DNA of 64,000 nt from Siderastrea siderea (taxonomy: Eukaryota; Cnidaria; Anthozoa; Scleractinia; Rhizangiidae), in assembly GCA_964030785.1 (NCBI GenBank), contig OZ034968.1, positions 63,317,899-63,381,898 of the forward strand, in the 5' to 3' direction. Made by a program: the position numbers and the translations under genes. The notes beneath the pieces are model-generated. The model ran no database searches. It was not told where the DNA came from and saw nothing but the letters and a program-made list of their open reading frames with translations. Below, in pieces: positions 58,367 to 64,000 of this stretch (position 1 is its first letter; every line of letters begins with the position of its first letter).

Positions 58367-60803
58367 TTTTTAATTCCGTGCAGTCGTGATCAAGGTAACG
58401 GGTCAGTAAACTGACGAACGTTTTGAATGAAATTTATACGCCGCATTTTAAGTTCGCGAAATGACGATATTTTAAAGCTCGCAGGACAAATCTTTTTGGG
58501 GACAACTTTCATGCCAAAATGACGAGGTATAAATTAAAATGCAACAAATAAATGTCTTCAGTTGAACTCTCGGCCGGCATACAGTTTTACGACTTTTTGT
58601 TTGTTTGGAAGTTTTGTTATCCCCAAAAGCCCGGAATTGCTGACATGCAGTCATACTAATTTTAATAGTCAAATATTTAATGCCTGCTCGTATAACATAC
58701 ATTTTGCGTGTTTTCAATTATTATATACGCTTAACAGAACCCGTTTCACTGATACCGAAGCATACGCCGGTAGTAACACATCTGGAACGCGATGAAGCGG
58801 GGGCGCGCCTATTTACCTCCGCTGTGTATACATGTTCCGTTTGCATTTAGAATTAATCACAAGAGTTCGTTATTTAAAAAAAAAAAGGGTAACTTAATAG
58901 TGATTCAAAAGTTGGATGTTTGATAATCGACATGCAACGGAAGGGGAAGTCATATTTTTACATTCGCTGTGGCTTTATGATATAGCCGACAACGAAGCAC
59001 TCGAGCGAAGACCGAAATACGAAGCATCCTGAACCTTGAAAAAAGGAGCTCCCCAACTCGAAAACGAAACACCTCAACTCGAAAACGAAACAGTCCTCAA
59101 ACTCGAAAACGAACTTCCTAAATAGAAAACAGACCAAAACAGAGTACCCTGATGCATGTCGGTTCCTCTGTTGGTTAAGATAACTCAGCTCACCTCCCAT
59201 GGAAGTGGTAGGGGAGGGGGTTACTTAATAGAGTATTATAAGTGGCATGTCGGCGATCGACCGTTGATCGCCTAAAACAGTCCCTCCTGGAGGACGAATA
59301 CTAGCCTCCGTGCAGACTTCTCTGTTTTCCTTTCTTCGCGTGAAGCAAAGGAAATACATGTGAGAAAAGTCGACACCACGCAGGCTGGACTGTTGCATAA
59401 CTTCCGCCATACGTCTCGCACGTACTTAAAAAGAAAGTAGAGGGAGTAGGGCGTTTGAGTAGCGTTCCAGATCCCCTGAAGGTATTTAAGAAATCAGAAT
59501 GAAAGAAAGGGAAGAAATTCATTGTTTTCCTTACTGGGTGTTTAATAATGGGATTGTAAATTTTTTTGTTGTGGCAAGCTTTATTTTGAAACTCAATAAG
59601 AACCTATACACACTGTACACAGACAGTGCGTTAGAACAAACGTGTACAAATGTTGCCATAGAACGTCCGAAATACGCTGAAAAAGTAGTATTTTCTAAGG
59701 CTAAAGACAACACCAACTTTCACAATTGGTGTTGTCTTTGTCCCCAAAAATTACTAGTTAGTTCGCAGAAAAGCTTTGTGAGCTTACAACGTTCTAAGCA
59801 GTAAAAAGTAGACCGTAAAACAGCCGCTATTTCTTTTAACATCCGAGTGGCCAAAAATGCGATACTAGTGAGGCGCAAGGCGCGATATGCAATAGTCCAC
59901 TGATATCGGCTCACCCCACTGCATCTACAAATATTAAAATCAATTTATTTCATACCGCTATTATATTGCTTTCCCCCTGTACGAGTTTAAAGAGAAAATT
60001 CAACATCTGGATCAGCGTAAACGAGACTATCTTCTGTTGGGCCGTTCAAAAAAGCTACTATCACGCGCTAGTATGGTCATCCTAAAATTGGAAATTTGTT
60101 TTTTAACAAAATTTCCCTCAAAGATGATAAAAATCTTTGGTAAATAAAGTTATTTTGAGGATTATGTATCATTCATCCTCTGATAATCATTACATCTAGA
60201 AAACTTCATCTCTACCAACTCCAGGTGAGGTTGTCCGGCTAGTCAGTCTCCATCAGTCAACTTCAGATGCGAACTCATTTTTTTAATAAAAAATTTCTTT
60301 CGCCGCTTACCATAAATCTTTCTGACCCTAAGGCTCAGCACGGCTGCAGAAGCTGCGATCAGGCACCACAAGCGCTGTCCTTTTTTGTCTTTATCTTCTG
60401 CAGGCAAAGCTCGTTTGAACTCTGCACGAAACCTTTTCCAGACAAAGCCTAAAATGTTTACTTGCATTGTGATGTCCTATCTCTATGATGATTTTTTATG
60501 GAGTTTACATTATGGTCTAGCATTCTTTCGGAGTAAGTGGATCACAACTGACAACTGCCGGGGCTTCACCGAGTGAGCGACCCGGGAGTAGTTCTTCTCC
60601 CCTCTTCCCCCTGGAGGGGATGCGAAGCACTTAGACAATAAAAAGCTCTCTTGAGCCAGAAGCCCATTACCGTTTGCTTGAGCTTCATTTTTATTTGCTC
60701 GTTATACTGTAAATGCTTATTTTCAATGCTTATTACTGCTACGCTATTCTCACCTTAATTAATGACAATAAAACTCGAGTGTATTCGAAAAGTTTGTTAC
60801 TAT
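58367..60803. other. Intergenic region, no gene recognised
   Basis: The stretch contains a short AACTCGAAAACGAAAC tandem repeat (about 59055-59115), a perfect hairpin at 59703-59739, and from about 60500 the duplicated flank also seen at 54.8-55.3 kb. A minus-strand frame near 60400 resembles a GPCR helix-8 segment but is too short to support. Confidence 0.5.
59703..59739. repeat. Perfect 14-bp stem hairpin
   Basis: AAAGACAACACCAA (59703-59716) and TTGGTGTTGTCTTT (59726-59739) are exact inverses around a 9-base loop. No flanking direct repeats are seen. Confidence 0.85.
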
Positions 60804-62322
60804 TGACACAGGGACCGCGCGAGGGGTGGGCTGAGGGGACTTTGGCACCCCCACTTTTTGGTGCCATTGAAAAAAGTAATAATTGAAAAGGTTGGAAAAT
60901 TCACTAGTCAGTGATTGGTTCCAGGGTTAACCAGTACTTGGGTTTCCCCGCTTAGATCGATCTAATATTCATATGAACCAAACAGAAACGGAATACTCTA
61001 CAAAAGTTCAAATCGCCTTGCTTTCATTTGATTTCGGATTAGCTGAAACTCATGAGCGCTCTAGGGAACTCTATCTTGAAGAGTTTGAACCTGCTTAGGT
61101 TTTAATTACATGTACAGTCGACGGAAGTGGAAACTCTAGCTGTCGTTTGCCGTCTATCTCTCTTGAACACTCATTGACTATCCAGTTGACTGGCCCGAGC
61201 ATTGCGAACTGTAGTCTGTCTCCAGATAGGATTATCGGCAAGAGCGTGCTTTGATCAATGTGACTTCTTCAAACTTTTCTATGCATGTAAACTTTGCAAC
61301 TAGTATACCTGCTAAAAGATTTCTTTCGCTCCTAAGGCATTCAGCAGTCAGGACATACCAACAAACTGACTTTGGTGAAATATGCATTTCATGATACTCA
61401 GCTCAGTGTTCTCAGTTGGCCTTATTCTGTAATGATAACGGGTTTGCTTGCACAAGTTTTAGGAAAATATGTTTGAGTTTGAGATCTTGTGTGGAGATAA
61501 AAGAACAGGTTCAGGCGTATTATTTTGAGACTATCCGGGCTATTCCTATTTAAACAATAGAGTTCTTCTGTCGAAGGCACGATCGTGTGATAGGTTGCCC
61601 GAGAAAATTTGGTGTTCACAACAAATATTTGCCCGAGAACGTAGTTCGAGGGCTTATATGAAGTTTGAACATTAAATTTCCGAGGAAACCTGTCACACAT
61701 AGGGCCTGAGACAGAAGGACTCTATTGTTTTTATTGTACAACGCTAAATTTTGAGCGAAAATTGCCAAAAACGGGTACTATGCGCTGATAGGCCCCCGCT
61801 GAGGAGAGACACTATTGCGTCACGTGATCAATTTCAACCAATGGAAGCACGCCAAGATTTAGCGTCGTACTATAATCTGGTTTAGGAATAACAGAATATC
61901 CAGAATACCGACTCCCTAAAAGAATGCAATTTTCCTATTCTGAGTAAATCAAAACATTCCAACCGCATTTCGTTCAATTTGTTATCACGAATATATTACT
62001 GCGCTTAAGGAATAACATCCATACTTAGTTAAGGCACTACAAGTGTCGACATTATTAGTCACTCGTAGGTCGAAGAGTTTGATACCCATAGCATAGCTCT
62101 GATACGTTACTTATGGGTCTGCACGACAGGTATGAACTGCCAACTTTCAACGCACCTACTTGGTCGCCCTAGATGCATTGTTAGTCAGCAGAAAAGAAAA
62201 AAAAATCGCTTGAGGTTGTAACCCTCCCCCCAGCCGCCCCTACTTCACACTTGAGCGATCGGGTTAGCCCCCCCCTCCCCCCCCCCCCCCACTTCAAAAT
62301 AGGCCGCGCGGTCCCTGTGACA
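60804..62322. mobile_element. 1.5-kb TIR element with 5-bp target duplication
   Basis: Perfect 13-bp ends, CAGGGACCGCGCG (60809-60821) and CGCGCGGTCCCTG (62305-62317), are flanked by TGACA (60804-60808, 62318-62322). The paralogous site near 55300 (ATTGATAAATTAGTG) is uninterrupted, confirming the insertion. No transposase is seen; the only longer frame (61422-61700, minus) has no motif. CAGGG ends suggest a hAT-related element, but the 5-bp duplication leaves the class open. The right end carries a C-rich run near 62265-62291. Confidence 0.88.
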
Positions 62323-62560
62323 AATTGGTGTTCTTGCTTAAAAAGAAAATTTTCATTGTTTTTCTGAAGATTTGAATGACCCCATTTGTGTTACAGTTAA
62401 AGTCAGTAAAGTGAATTTAAGGTTAACTAATTTAGCAAACGCTGAATCTGCAATGTCCTACCAACTTTTCTCCGGGACCCACTGTTAGGTTTCTAGGTGA
62501 GCACTATTGCTTCGGCCATATGTTTCTTTTTTATTCCTGTGCAATCAAAATTATATTAAC

Positions 62561-63259
62561 TTAGTTTGTCAAAGCAATGATGATGCAAGCCACGAGGACC
62601 AGGCCCTTGACGACATGATGAGATGCGCCATTGGGTGGTGGGGTACGATACTTGGTAGGGTAAATTCCTCCCTTTGGAATAGCTGAGTTGCAAAGGTCAC
62701 CGTCACATGGCGTGCCTATGCACGCATTCCCACCGCAAAGAGACCTGATTGAACCGTCCGTGCATCCTTTGATAAACGTATCCTCCCAGCCGTTTGCATT
62801 ATGTCGTCGTATTTGAAGGTCGAGACACTTGGGCTTTGATGCTGGGCATGTAGTTTTGGTACGGTAATACTGGCATTTTTCCCACGAATAATCTGTGTGG
62901 CATTTCCAGCACTGTATGGAAAGCACTCTACATTGAAAAGAAACAATGTGGTAAATTAGTATGGTTGGCGAAATGGTGCATTAGGGCCGTAGACAGTATG
63001 AGGCAAACCGAGGCATTTGCCTCAGTCATTTTTTTTCGTTTAATACCCTAAATATTTCCTCAGTCTTAATTTTTTTCTGGCTACGGCCCTGTAAATGGCT
63101 TTTTCATCAGTGTGCAGTAGCCTTCTACATGAAACTTCTGATCATTGACAAGTTGGACATTGTATCTAGACCAAATGCTTTAATAATTTAAGTTCCAAAC
63201 AACTTACCAACTGGAAGCAAGAGAAACAGATGAAGAGCCAATATTCTCCAGTTTCCCAT
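62561..63259 (-). CDS. Ly6/uPAR-like gene H: paralogue of G with altered splice acceptor
   Basis: Exon 1 (63208-63259) encodes MGNWRILALHLFLLLPV and ends at a GTAAGTTG donor. Exon 2 (62561-62925) encodes the same ten-cysteine domain as G, ending PCDGDLCN and a hydrophobic GPI-type tail. Joined in phase 1 it gives 138 residues, about 97 percent like G. The intron is 282 bp because of an insertion (62957-63090). The acceptor differs from G: a GTAGAG|TG context where G has CTACAG|TG. The frame-keeping site is now a GAG, preceded two bases earlier by a TAG that would shift the frame. Coding sequence is otherwise intact. Confidence 0.82.
62951..63096. mobile_element. Short MITE insertion in the intron of gene H
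   Basis: GTAAAT is duplicated at 62951-62956 and 63091-63096; the matching intron of G has one GTAAAT. Inside, AGGGCCGTAG (62983) and CTACGGCCCT (to 63090) are perfect inverted ends, with a further 26 bp at the left side. It contains a small palindrome, GAGGCA...TGCCTC. Confidence 0.75.
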
Positions 63260-64000
63260 AGCTAAGGGAAATATATAGGGACTAGAGGATTGAATGAGTT
63301 CAAAACCTTTCCGTTTAAATTTTATTTTGTGTTTCGCTTTCGACGTTTACTTTCTCAGGCTTTCAGTTTCGGCCGACAACGCATAGGCTTATTTTGGTTA
63401 TGGCATTTCGGTTCAATGTTGTTCCGTTTTAGCTTTCGCTTTCAGGAATCTAACATTCAGTCTCTGGTTTTTGGTATTCCAACTTCAATCTTCCAACATC
63501 TACTGTAAAACTTTCAACATTCAGAGCTTTGGGTCTACTTGAGTTTTCACCATTTTAATGACAGGCCCTCTCTTATTTCGTTTATCTGGCACAAGATGGG
63601 CGTTGCATGTTATCTAGACCAAATATATTTTAAGAAGTTGACAAAGAAGTTGACAAATATTTTAAGAAGTTGACAGACTTCTTTCGAATTCATCCATCTT
63701 GAACGCGGTGCAATAAACCAATGCAAGATTCTTTCGTTTTACATTTTAAAACTTTTTTCAATGCTTTTCTTAGCTAAGTTATTGCATAGGCCTACTTCAC
63801 ATGAACGAGGTTCAAAACTAGTTACAGCTTGGCAGGCGAGGTTCTTCGAGTTCTGACAGAACTTAGTAACTGTTCAAACATTATCTTAGCGCAAAATTCG
63901 GTACGTTCACCTCTGCCAGATCGTTTTCGTGCGTTGTAAAGTCTTAAACGTTACTTGTAACTATTTCGTAACTACGAATACGATAGAGTATTTTATCACC
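63260..64000. repeat. Segmental duplication of 57321-58035, continuing past the window
   Basis: Sequence upstream of gene H repeats that upstream of gene G almost base for base up to the last position (ending TTTTATCACC, as at 58028-58037). One small tandem expansion is present (AAGAAGTTGACA near 63632-63672). Confidence 0.9.

Overview
This window is animal genomic DNA, most plausibly from an anthozoan cnidarian such as a stony coral. The organism is an inference, not a search result. The genes are split by GT-AG introns. The coding families are metazoan: SDR9C-type dehydrogenases and Ly6/uPAR-like GPI-anchored proteins. The intergenic DNA is AT-rich and full of short inverted-repeat transposons. 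A captured fragment beginning MSK(R/Q)KNKSDFNA resembles the N-termini of SAP-like-domain proteins I associate with cnidarians.

Layout. 1-17.6 kb holds no gene I can support. It contains MITEs, a 30-bp minisatellite (3.17-4.53 kb), two or more Harbinger-like and hAT-like elements, and a 7.1-kb near-palindrome (10.49-17.63 kb). The palindrome is two head-to-head copies of one CTTAA-rich element, each carrying the same nested element; the left copy alone carries a later 1.7-kb hAT-like insertion with a captured gene fragment. 17.7-47.5 kb is a tandem array of four plus-strand SDR genes, A (17743-21163), B (27915-32406), C (36865-40466) and D (41442-47454). All have four coding exons, three phase-1 introns and identical internal exon lengths (183 and 240 nt). 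B and C are the most recent pair. Tandem repeats lie between B and C, and a 1.4-kb inverted repeat around an unrecognised ORF lies in intron 1 of D. 47.5-50.6 kb is dispersed repeat DNA. 50.7-63.3 kb is a minus-strand Ly6/uPAR-like cluster: E (50678-54424), an exon-only copy F (55790-56154), G (56795-57320), an unpaired signal-peptide exon (58259-58310) and H (62561-63259). F and G come from a 1-kb tandem duplication. The G/H region is a larger segmental duplication that runs off the right edge of the window.

How the genes work together. The four SDR proteins look like membrane-anchored oxidoreductases for retinol- or steroid-like lipids. They differ at a few cofactor-loop residues and so may have diverged in cofactor or substrate. 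The Ly6-like proteins are small secreted, probably GPI-anchored, cysteine-rich domains. Their gene structure (a 52-nt signal exon plus one domain exon) lets domain exons duplicate without their own promoter. Nothing in the sequence links the two clusters functionally.

Limits: exon structures come from reading splice sites and frame continuity by eye, with no transcript evidence. UTRs and most promoters are not defined. Transposon superfamily labels rest on terminal sequence and target-site duplications only.
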